Assembly (NCBI GenBank): GCA_031553765.1 | Contig: JAVBKY010000002.1 | Span: 62,001 to 126,000, forward strand | DNA from: JAITMY01 sp031553765 | GTDB taxonomy: Bacteria > Bacteroidota > Bacteroidia > Bacteroidales > UBA932 | DNA length: 64,000 nt | Reading direction: 5' to 3' | Shown here: positions 53,718 to 62,285 of the stretch, piece by piece | How positions within the stretch are numbered: position 1 is the stretch's first letter | Layout of the letters: every line of letters starts with the position of its first letter | Made by a program: the position numbers and the translations under genes | Notes under the pieces: model-generated | Told to the model about the DNA's origin: nothing | What the model saw: the letters and a program-made list of their open reading frames with translations, nothing else | Databases searched by the model: none

Positions 53718-56700
53718 TTACAAACTCAATTTAATACCCAACAGTACCGTACGCGGTTGTGGCGACATGCCAATATCTATACCGTACCCCAAAGGATTTT
53801 GCATCGCGCTAAATTCTGGATCGTAACCCAAGTAGTTAGTAAAAGTAACCAGGTTGTTCACCGTAGCATATATTTGTAATCCTCTCATAAAACTTACATT
53901 CATGGGTATATCGTATGATAGCGATATGGTTTTTAGGCGTATGTATGAGCCATCTTCAATCCAGCGATCAGAGAAGCGCGAGTTACCCATGGGGTCGCCC
54001 CACATTGCGCGAGGGGTATTGGTAATGTGTCCCTCCCTGCTCCAGCGGTTGGTCACATTGCGCGTTTGGTTGTACGTGTTTGTCATTGACTCAAGCGATG
54101 CTCTCACGGCGTTGTAAATATCATTTCCATAAGAGTATGTCCATACCATGTCAAACGTAAATCGCTTCCATTGCAGCTTGCTGACAATAGAGCCCATAAA
54201 ATCGGGATTGGGATCGCCTATCACAGCCATATCACTTTCATCAATGATATTATCGGTAGCGTTATTATTTACAAAACGCATATCACCCGCCATAAAAGGA
54301 ATAAGCGAACCATCGCCACGCTGAAGATTTAAGTCTTCAGTAGCAGCATCCGCAGAGGTTGCATAAACTCCGTTGGTTTGATACCCGTAGAAAAGGCCCA
54401 CAGGGCTTCCAACCTTGGTAAGCACGTTGGCACCTGCTATCTCCGTAATTTTTTCATCTTGTGGCAAAGAGGTCACCTTATTACGATATGCTGTCCAGTT
54501 AACCCCCAAATCCCACTTAAGATTTTCACTGCCAATGATGCGTCCGCGTACTCCCAGCTCCACTCCTCGATTTTGCATGGCGCCGGCATTTGTTAGGTAG
54601 TACGCTATACCGTAAGCATCTTTACCCTGCTCCCAAGTAAGCAAGTCGGTGGTCTTGCTTTGGTACAGATCAAAAGTTACACCCAAGCGGTCGTTGAATA
54701 AAACAACGTCCAATCCTGCCGTTGTTTTTGTGTTGGTTTCCCACTTCAAGCCGGGGTTAGCAATATTGTTGCGCACCAACCCGTTGAATCCATATAAATT
54801 GTACGACACATAGGTAGAGCGTGCGGTATAATTCCCAATATCATCGTTACCTGCAATAGAATATCCTAAGCGCAATCTCAACACGTTAAGCCATTCTACA
54901 TCGCTCAAAAAATCCTCAGACGAGGCCAGCCATGCACCTGTAACAGAGGGAAAAATACCATATGCCTTATCACCTATTTTTATGTTGCTGGCATCGGTTC
55001 CAAATCGAGATGAACCATCCATGGCCATATTGTAGGAAAGGAAGTAGCGCTTGTTGTACGAATATTCGCCGTTAAGGTAAAATGAAAGCCAGCTCCAATC
55101 CCCTTGCAGTCCCGACTGTGATGCCATTGACAAATTACCGTTACCAATGGTGCGCATATCATCGCTTGATGAGTTGTAGGCATTTGCCCAATCCCCTTCC
55201 GATCCGTTGGTTTGGTAGCGTACGCCTAAAAAGGTTGAAACGCTGTGACGCTTATTAAATACGTGATGAAACTTTAGGTGCAAATCGGCATAGTACTGCA
55301 GGTAGCGAGATACCAGCACCTTCATTTCATTGTTCACAATTCCTGAAGAAAGCGGCTCGTGGCTGAGTCCCTTTTGGGGCAAAAAGATATTTTCTCTCGA
55401 CTTATCAAATGTTACGCCCAAAGTGGCGTTTAAGTCAAACCACTTACCCAAATCGGCTGTAGCACCTATGTTACCAAAAAAGCGATACGTTTTATTGAGA
55501 ATTGAGGTATTTTCACTTACCAGTACCGAAGGGTTAGATACACCAAAAACGTCGGCTGCCTCATAGTTGGGGGTTTGAAGACCACGCTCATTGTACAGGT
55601 AGGTTGTCATGAATGGGGCCTTTATTAAGCCTACATACAAGGGGCTCACGTAGGGAGAAAGTCCTTCATAAGCCAGTGACCTATCGCTGTAGGTAACGTT
55701 CACATTGGAGTTCATCCTAAACCAACGGGCAACGTTGATTTGCGCATTAAACTGTGCGCTGTAGCGCGAAAATTCCGTATTTTTTATCGTGCCCTCGTGG
55801 TTAAGATATCCCAGCGATAAAGCATACAGCGCCACATCGTCACCCCCTTTGATGGACAGGTAGTAGTTTTGATCCCACGAGTTGGTAAAAACTTCCTTCT
55901 GCCAATCGGTATTTTGGTTATAGCGGTAGTAGTCTTTATTGCCCTCTATTCCCCATACATTTCCATTAGACGTTCTTCCTTCTGTGGGTTTTGTTGCATC
56001 AATAAATGGCAACTTCTCAATCGCATCCGTAGTATATAGCCCACTGGATGTAAGCATATCAACGAGGTATGTTTTATACTCCCAAGCATCCATCATGGGG
56101 TAGTAGGTGTTGGATGGAAGGCTGTTCACTCCGGCGTAAGCATAAAAATCAATTTTAGTAGCATACTCCTGCGCCTTGGACGTTTCTATCAAAATTACAC
56201 CATTGGCACCCTTACTGCCATAAAGCGATGTTGCATTTTTTAGTATAGTAATGCTTTCAATATCCTTTACCTCAAGACCGCCCAGCGGGGTAATATTATT
56301 ACCGTTAATAAGTGATGGGGTAACAGCTGCATTTTCGTAAGGTATACCATCAATGAGGACTGTGGGTTGCGAGCTGGCGTAGATGGATGAAAATCCCCAA
56401 AGGTACATGTTACCTCCTGCTCCCGGCATGCCCGATCGTATAACTGTATTTACGCCAAGTCCCTCATCCTGTATTAAAGTTTCCGAGCTGGTAGCTGCTT
56501 TTTTATAGTTATCCTTGTTGGATATAGCGGTAACAGCACCGGTAGTTGCCTGCCAATCCCTATCTCCATAGGGAGAGTACGTTTTATTATAAATTGTCTT
56601 CAACGACTCATCCTGCATTAGTATGGTCAAGTCTCTCCTATTGCCCACCACGACTTCTTTATTGGCCATACCCGGCATCCGAAATTTGAGGATTGCACCT

Positions 56701-56909
56701 TTCTCCACTCCCTTCAACACAAATCGGCCATCGTCATCCGTAATAGCAGCCGACTTACCATCAATAACGGATATAGCAACACCCGGAATAGGTTTTTTGT
56801 TTCCGGCATTGAGCACTATACCCGCTAACGCGGATTTATCTTCCTGTGCTCGGGCCTGTGTGCAACATGCCAAAACAAACAACACCACTACTAATACAAC
56901 TCTTTTCAT
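53718..56909 (-). CDS. SusC/RagA-like TonB-dependent glycan transporter
   Basis: 1063 residues from the ATG at 56909, just before the signal peptide (MKRVVLVVVLFVLACCTQARAQ). A carboxypeptidase-regulatory-like domain (about 30-105) precedes the plug (VLIDGIPYENAAV, IESITILKNATSLYGSKGANGVILIET) and a 22-strand barrel ending in RTVLLGIKLSL, a typical outer-membrane C-terminus. The first plug part is divergent: the usual RG-rich motif reads RSGMPGAGGNMYLWG. It imports oligosaccharides with TonB energy. It is paired with the SusD gene downstream and follows the second fasciclin gene by 71 bases. Confidence 0.93.
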   Translation of the reverse strand: MKRVVLVVVLFVLACCTQARAQEDKSALAGIVLNAGNKKPIPGVAISVIDGKSAAITDDDGRFVLKGVEKGAILKFRMPGMANKEVVVGNRRDLTILMQDESLKTIYNKTYSPYGDRDWQATTGAVTAISNKDNYKKAATSSETLIQDEGLGVNTVIRSGMPGAGGNMYLWGFSSIYASSQPTVLIDGIPYENAAVTPSLINGNNITPLGGLEVKDIESITILKNATSLYGSKGANGVILIETSKAQEYATKIDFYAYAGVNSLPSNTYYPMMDAWEYKTYLVDMLTSSGLYTTDAIEKLPFIDATKPTEGRTSNGNVWGIEGNKDYYRYNQNTDWQKEVFTNSWDQNYYLSIKGGDDVALYALSLGYLNHEGTIKNTEFSRYSAQFNAQINVARWFRMNSNVNVTYSDRSLAYEGLSPYVSPLYVGLIKAPFMTTYLYNERGLQTPNYEAADVFGVSNPSVLVSENTSILNKTYRFFGNIGATADLGKWFDLNATLGVTFDKSRENIFLPQKGLSHEPLSSGIVNNEMKVLVSRYLQYYADLHLKFHHVFNKRHSVSTFLGVRYQTNGSEGDWANAYNSSSDDMRTIGNGNLSMASQSGLQGDWSWLSFYLNGEYSYNKRYFLSYNMAMDGSSRFGTDASNIKIGDKAYGIFPSVTGAWLASSEDFLSDVEWLNVLRLRLGYSIAGNDDIGNYTARSTYVSYNLYGFNGLVRNNIANPGLKWETNTKTTAGLDVVLFNDRLGVTFDLYQSKTTDLLTWEQGKDAYGIAYYLTNAGAMQNRGVELGVRGRIIGSENLKWDLGVNWTAYRNKVTSLPQDEKITEIAGANVLTKVGSPVGLFYGYQTNGVYATSADAATEDLNLQRGDGSLIPFMAGDMRFVNNNATDNIIDESDMAVIGDPNPDFMGSIVSKLQWKRFTFDMVWTYSYGNDIYNAVRASLESMTNTYNQTRNVTNRWSREGHITNTPRAMWGDPMGNSRFSDRWIEDGSYIRLKTISLSYDIPMNVSFMRGLQIYATVNNLVTFTNYLGYDPEFSAMQNPLGYGIDIGMSPQPRTVLLGIKLSL

Positions 56910-56980
56910 ATTTTCAGAATTCAATTTTCAATTTTCAAACTCAAAACAACGAGCAGCGTCCTGCGCGCTATAACAACCCT

Positions 56981-58678
56981 TTAGTCGTTGGGTAGTATTG
57001 GCACAAGCTTAATATAGTCCAAGTACAACATGCCCTGAGCCCTTGTTGCGGTGCTACGCGTGGTGTTACACAACCACATGTTTAGCCAACCCGTATAGGG
57101 CACCTGCATAGTTTTAGCGCTAGCTCCGATTAGCGCCTTTTTGAGCAGCTGGTTCTTTTCATCCAACGTCCACATACTTAACTGAGTGAGTTTATGTACA
57201 CCAGCTACATCCTGTCCCACAAAGCAAATCGTATCACCCAAATAGTTATTAAGAATCTTATCACCATCTTTCGCCAACCTGGTAGCGCCAGGTCTCGAAA
57301 TAAACAACTTCTGCTCCAAGCGCATGGATTGGTTAACCGGCGTATAGTGCCCCTCCACGTCGTCGTAGGCTACGTAGTAAATCTCGTATGGCACGGAGTT
57401 TACGTTAGCATAATATTCTATGAAAAAATTATTGATATTGGAGCGTACCGCATCATCACTGCCCGGAGTGTTAAATGTTTTACTAAGTACGGCAACGGTT
57501 ACAGAGTCTCCCCCTGTAACATTTCTAATAGGATTATTGAACTCATCTACTATCGGCGTAACAATGGTATCCTTTTGCTCTACCTTGCTGCACAAATGCA
57601 CATCGTATAAACCGCTTGCCCAACGACGATAGCGCGTGAAAACGAAGAGATTGTCGGATGTCCTGCTATAGTTTTCACCTTCAATAATAATCGGTTTTAC
57701 TTTTTCGCGTAGGCGAATACTAGTACGGTCAATTACGTATACCCGCCCGTTTGAGGCCTCGTAGGCTGCATCAATAGTCACGTTTTTCAACGGCACCTTA
57801 ACACCAAACATGTTGGCAAGCGTGTCATGCGCTGTAATATCCACCAGCCCCTCAAAAGCCATATCACCACACACATTAAATCCAATGTCGTAGGGAGTTT
57901 GATCTTCTGAGACATTTTGAAAATAGGGCGCGTACTTATTGTATAGCGCGTCATAGCCACCATCACGCATAACAACGTATGTCATGATTTTTGATTCATC
58001 ATCCAAGGGCACTTCAGTCAAAAAGTTGTTTACGTACTTCCACGTAACATCGTATACCGATACTCCGTTTTCATCAACTCCTATTTCAACACTCCTTGAC
58101 ATATCTACCACCGAGTCGCTGAGGCTGTTTATGAAATCCACCTGCTTATAGTTGATGCTACGCAAGTACTCCCATATACTTTTTTTCACCTCCATTACCT
58201 TGTCCAAAGTATGAATAACACCATTGCTGGCCACGTGGTCAACGCTGACAATAGAGGCTCCATTAAAAGTTTCGTCGTCGGCATTGTACTTCACCGGCTT
58301 TGTGCTTATGGCCTGCATGAATGTGTAGAGGGATTTGTCGCTCGACAATCGCTTTTCGTGGACAATATGGCTTAACACAATCAGCTTGAGTTCGATAAGA
58401 TTACCCATATCTACCGACGCCCACGCGCTATTATCGGGTATAAACACCGTAAAGTTGTTGGCTTGCTCAAGCAGCTTATCATAACCCGTGATTTCCAGCG
58501 CCTCGCGAAACTTGCTCCACTCCTGATTCTCTTTCACCACCTCCAGCAAGTTTTTACTCACTCCATCCTCCGAAGATTTATTATGCGCCGCCCACTCGTC
58601 CTCTCTACACGATAAGGGCAACATTAGCGTCACAAAAAATGTGAAAAACAGATACCTAAAAATACGTTTACAGTTCAT
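56981..58678 (-). CDS. Fasciclin-domain surface lipoprotein A
   Basis: 565 residues from the ATG at 58678. The signal ends LPLSC, and the next residues REDE look like an acidic lipoprotein-export signal, so surface display is likely. Two FAS1 units are seen: residues about 40-165 (FTVFIPDNSAWASV, GVIHTLDKVMEV) and a weaker one about 170-345 (ending NGRVYVIDRTSI). The last 215 residues form an unassigned beta-sandwich that ends LDYIKLVPI, like the final strand of CBM6/35-type jelly rolls. It lies 22 bases after gene B and 71 bases before the SusC gene. Function is probably glycan or matrix binding as a SusE/SusF-like partner; this is inference. Confidence 0.8.
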   Translation of the reverse strand: MNCKRIFRYLFFTFFVTLMLPLSCREDEWAAHNKSSEDGVSKNLLEVVKENQEWSKFREALEITGYDKLLEQANNFTVFIPDNSAWASVDMGNLIELKLIVLSHIVHEKRLSSDKSLYTFMQAISTKPVKYNADDETFNGASIVSVDHVASNGVIHTLDKVMEVKKSIWEYLRSINYKQVDFINSLSDSVVDMSRSVEIGVDENGVSVYDVTWKYVNNFLTEVPLDDESKIMTYVVMRDGGYDALYNKYAPYFQNVSEDQTPYDIGFNVCGDMAFEGLVDITAHDTLANMFGVKVPLKNVTIDAAYEASNGRVYVIDRTSIRLREKVKPIIIEGENYSRTSDNLFVFTRYRRWASGLYDVHLCSKVEQKDTIVTPIVDEFNNPIRNVTGGDSVTVAVLSKTFNTPGSDDAVRSNINNFFIEYYANVNSVPYEIYYVAYDDVEGHYTPVNQSMRLEQKLFISRPGATRLAKDGDKILNNYLGDTICFVGQDVAGVHKLTQLSMWTLDEKNQLLKKALIGASAKTMQVPYTGWLNMWLCNTTRSTATRAQGMLYLDYIKLVPILPND

Positions 58679-58700
58679 ATGCTTATGTTTTTCTTGCATT

Positions 58701-60596
58701 CTACTTTACATCATTATCTGCTGAGCAGTTCCTATTTTTAGGCTCAATTTGATCACACGCCGCACCCAGCTCTATTCGGTTACCTTTAATATCAAAGCGA
58801 GGCCATAGCTGGTCGTCATCAACTGGAATAAACTGAAGCTGATCTATCCACATGGTGGTACCTCTACCACGCTCAATCACATCAAGACGCATCTTGTGCC
58901 TTCCCGTAGAATTTACTCGCACGGTACCAAATTTGCGACAGTTCATGGTGCCTGAACGCTCCTTGGCTGTATAACGCTTCATCCCCTGCGCCAGCAAAAT
59001 CAGGGCATCTTTTCCCGTATCAAAGTTCTCGTGGAAGCCCACCGATCCCAGCTCAAACTCGTCATCGCCCTCAATGTAGGTTGCGCGCGCACGGCAAGCA
59101 TTCACGTCTGCACGGCGCCATCCAATCCACACGTTGTAGTCTCCGGGGGTAAGCAGCGGCAAGGTGAGCTCTATACTTGCTATATCAGACATCTTAATTC
59201 CTAAGCCATCGGAGTATGAAAACTGTACCTTGGTATCGTAGGATGGCCTGTAAGAGTAGTAGAAGGTTCCACCATTATCATCTGTCTTTACAGCATCGGT
59301 ATGTGAAGCACCCGATTGGTAGGTTACCTTCATCTCGGACAGCGCCTCCACCTCAGCCTTAGTGAGGTTAAACCACTCTTTACGGTATTTTGGATTCTTA
59401 ATAAACTCCGGCTGCTCGGTAATTTCCCAAAATACCGCTTGCGCTCCACGTTTTTGCGGTCCAATGTAGCCGTTTACATCCACCAGCACGCCATTGTAAC
59501 AGCTCATATCGGTGTAATCCGACGACTTGAGAACAGGCCTGCCTGCCTCGTACTGGTTGGCATTTTTATTAATATACTCGTTTAGCAACAAGGTATCCTT
59601 TTTGACTTTTACGGTAATGGTTTGGTTGGGGGCAGAGGTGAGCAAAGCCGGTGCATTTATCAAATCTGCTGCATAGTACAGGTCTTTAACACAGTGGTAG
59701 GCTGCAAACATCCATAGCGCCACCTCCTTTTGGTCGTCGATATCAAAGGTTGGGTCAAACCTCAATATTGAGGTTAGCACAACGGGATCTATCACCAGCT
59801 CCTTCAGCTTATCAACCAAAAAGTCGGCCAAACCATCCATGTCATTTATACCTTCCGATGTAAAAGCTTCATTGGCTTGCAAAAACACGGTGTACCAGGT
59901 CAAGTTGGCCTTATCTTCAATCATGCGCTGAACCCAACCCGTATGCTCCAACACTTGCTTAAACAAAGAATATGTTGCAGGCAGCGAATCGCGCACCATT
60001 TCGCCACAAGTAGCTGTAGGAGGAGTAAGCACGCTGCTCATCTTATGAATACAGCCGTTGGTCACCCGTATACCGTCCTTATCTCTTGAGTCTTCATTTT
60101 TCAAAATCTCTGCCTGACGATTCACCCTAATCTTTACGCCACCTTCAGCATCTACAGTTCTGGTTGTAAGATATTTTGCCAACATTGTGGCTAAAGGCAA
60201 ACGGCCATCAATAAAATCGCTGCTCATAAGTGGTACAGCATCCGCACCATCTCCATGATTCACCATGTGGTACTTCACTATTCTTTTGCACTCTTCTGCG
60301 GTTAAATCACTAACCGAATTTTTTCCCTCCGACTGAAGATAGCTGTTCACCGCATCATTAGTGGGGATAAAACAGGTGTACGTTCCGCGCGCGTGAATTG
60401 TGCCGCTCATGTCGGCCTTTTCTACAATATCCAAAAATAGCGTCATGGACCGGTCTCTTTCAAGTATGTACTCGTCAATCGCTACTTCATCGGAAGTAAG
60501 AAAGAGCTTACCATCCATATCGTCTTTGCAAAAATTGCAAAGCACCATGACAGCTGCGGCAAGAAGTATCAGTAACCTATTGGATGTACGCTTCAT
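58701..60596 (-). CDS. Fasciclin-domain surface lipoprotein B
   Basis: 631 residues from the ATG at 60596. The signal runs MKRTSNRLLILLAAAVMV, then LCNFC, followed by KDDMDG, an acidic lipoprotein-export signal. Its architecture is the same as gene A: FAS1 unit 1 (about 40-190, TYTCFIPTNDAVNSYL, NGCIHKMSSVL), FAS1 unit 2 (about 195-380, NGVLVDVNGYIGPQK) and a C-terminal jelly-roll-like domain (about 390-615, PGDYNVWIGWRRADVNACRAR and TMWIDQLQFIPV). The two genes are adjacent paralogues of low identity. They sit between two SusC/SusD pairs. A surface glycan-binding role is inferred from context, not from known family members. Confidence 0.8.
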   Translation of the reverse strand: MKRTSNRLLILLAAAVMVLCNFCKDDMDGKLFLTSDEVAIDEYILERDRSMTLFLDIVEKADMSGTIHARGTYTCFIPTNDAVNSYLQSEGKNSVSDLTAEECKRIVKYHMVNHGDGADAVPLMSSDFIDGRLPLATMLAKYLTTRTVDAEGGVKIRVNRQAEILKNEDSRDKDGIRVTNGCIHKMSSVLTPPTATCGEMVRDSLPATYSLFKQVLEHTGWVQRMIEDKANLTWYTVFLQANEAFTSEGINDMDGLADFLVDKLKELVIDPVVLTSILRFDPTFDIDDQKEVALWMFAAYHCVKDLYYAADLINAPALLTSAPNQTITVKVKKDTLLLNEYINKNANQYEAGRPVLKSSDYTDMSCYNGVLVDVNGYIGPQKRGAQAVFWEITEQPEFIKNPKYRKEWFNLTKAEVEALSEMKVTYQSGASHTDAVKTDDNGGTFYYSYRPSYDTKVQFSYSDGLGIKMSDIASIELTLPLLTPGDYNVWIGWRRADVNACRARATYIEGDDEFELGSVGFHENFDTGKDALILLAQGMKRYTAKERSGTMNCRKFGTVRVNSTGRHKMRLDVIERGRGTTMWIDQLQFIPVDDDQLWPRFDIKGNRIELGAACDQIEPKNRNCSADNDVK

Positions 60597-60626
60597 AACA
60601 TTTACCTTTTTAAAATTCAAAATACT

Positions 60627-62240
60627 TTACTGATAATACTCGTTTTGTCTTAAATTTTTATTCATTTCCACCTCATCAATGAAAATGGGCCAGTAGAGAA
60701 ACTCATTTTTTCCATATTTAATTTTAAGGCTTTCCAACTTTTCGGGGGGAGCGCTATTGGTAGCCGCCTGCATCAGGTATTCTCTCCCTTCAAAGTTGTT
60801 TCTCTTGGCAAATCGCAGCAAATCGTACCAGCGCTTGCCTTCAAAAGCAAACTCGCGTGCCCGCTCGTTCAAAATCAGCTGCTCCAAATTTTTCCCATCA
60901 ATAGGATAGATAAATTTCAGGTCAACGTTTTCAACTGCATTGGATCTTACCATTATCTGACGTGTCAGCTGGTAAGCCTCCCACATCATTTGGTTATCCC
61001 CGCCGATTAATGCCAGCTGGTTTAACGCTTCAGCTTTCATTAAAATAATATCAGCATAGCGGTAAACCATCCAGTGAGGGAAGCGTTGTTTTACCCTCTT
61101 GGACGTTCCTGCCGACTCCAAGCCAACCCACTTCCATACCAAGCCTTGCTGAAAATTTGTACTTCTTATATCCTTTACTGCAGGATTTCTAGTTTCAGAC
61201 TCAGGAAAAAGACCATCCACTAAAAAAAGACTATTAGGAACCAATACAGTACGCGGAGTTGTAGCGTAGTTAAAGAGATCAAAGAACGGATCATCAAGCG
61301 ATACGCTAACCGTAGGAAACTGCAGCTCAAATAAGCTTTCGTACGAGTTACCGGAAACGTACAGGTAGTTAAACCATCGTTCAACATATGTGGAGTTAGC
61401 AATATATACCGTATCAACAATGTCACCGGTAGTTTCATCGTACACATACTCGGGAGAGCGGTAAACAGGAATAAGTGAGAACTGCTTTGAGTTAATAATC
61501 TGCGTACAAAGTTTTTCACACTGTATGTAGTTACCTTGCCACAAGTAAATATCCGCCAGTAGCGCCATAGCCGTCCACCGAGTTACACGCCCCTTACTTT
61601 CAGCTGTGCTATTATAAGCCATGGGGAGATGCATCATAACCCTACTGAGTTGAGTTGTCAGCGTATCTATCATCATCTGCTCATTTCCAACTCCGGTCTC
61701 CGGGTTGTAGTTGTACGGGTAGTAGTCCTGCTGATCGCTATCCGAGGCCTTAAGCACCAGTGGAACATCCTTAAATGAGCGAAGCAGGTAGAAGTACATC
61801 AAGCTACGTATAGTTACAGCCTCCCCAACATACTGGCGATACAGCTCGTCAGAGAAGGTCACGTCCCTTGTGCGCACCAGCTCTGATTTTTCAATTACCT
61901 TATTGCAGTAGCTGATGGTGGTGTAAAATTCATTCCACTTTAGTATGGTATTTTCCGGAGAAATTTCTCCACGGATTACGTTCATTTCTCTGCTACCAGC
62001 AGAGGCCCCTCCGGCTACCATGTCAGCCCTCAGTTCACCCCAATAGAACATGTTGGTTATCAAATTTTTATTCAACATTGACGAGTAGCAACCTATAACG
62101 GCCAAATTAACATCCTCTTTAGTGTTCCAGTAATTCTCCTCCACCACGCCATCGTATGGCTTCAGGTCCAGCCAATCAGAACATGACGATGCGGTTACTG
62201 CAATCCAAGCCAACGCAAGTACAAGTAATATTCGTTTCAT
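60627..62240 (-). CDS. SusD/RagB-like nutrient-binding lipoprotein (second pair)
   Basis: 537 residues with lipoprotein signal MKRILLVLALAWIAVTASSC (Cys20). Classic SusD features are present: WLDLKPYDGVVEENYWNTKED at the N-terminus, the TPR helices (VGEAVTIRSLMYFYLLRSFKDVPLV, WTAMALLADIYLWQGNY), and the C-terminal NERAREFAFEGKRWYDLLRF motif. It partners the SusC-like protein upstream, 45 bases away, and is followed by the fasciclin genes after 30 bases. It is closer to canonical SusD than the protein at 51867. Confidence 0.95.
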   Translation of the reverse strand: MKRILLVLALAWIAVTASSCSDWLDLKPYDGVVEENYWNTKEDVNLAVIGCYSSMLNKNLITNMFYWGELRADMVAGGASAGSREMNVIRGEISPENTILKWNEFYTTISYCNKVIEKSELVRTRDVTFSDELYRQYVGEAVTIRSLMYFYLLRSFKDVPLVLKASDSDQQDYYPYNYNPETGVGNEQMMIDTLTTQLSRVMMHLPMAYNSTAESKGRVTRWTAMALLADIYLWQGNYIQCEKLCTQIINSKQFSLIPVYRSPEYVYDETTGDIVDTVYIANSTYVERWFNYLYVSGNSYESLFELQFPTVSVSLDDPFFDLFNYATTPRTVLVPNSLFLVDGLFPESETRNPAVKDIRSTNFQQGLVWKWVGLESAGTSKRVKQRFPHWMVYRYADIILMKAEALNQLALIGGDNQMMWEAYQLTRQIMVRSNAVENVDLKFIYPIDGKNLEQLILNERAREFAFEGKRWYDLLRFAKRNNFEGREYLMQAATNSAPPEKLESLKIKYGKNEFLYWPIFIDEVEMNKNLRQNEYYQ

Positions 62241-62285
62241 TAATTTGTGATTTACTGTTTTATTTATAACCCGCTTCGCTTTTCT

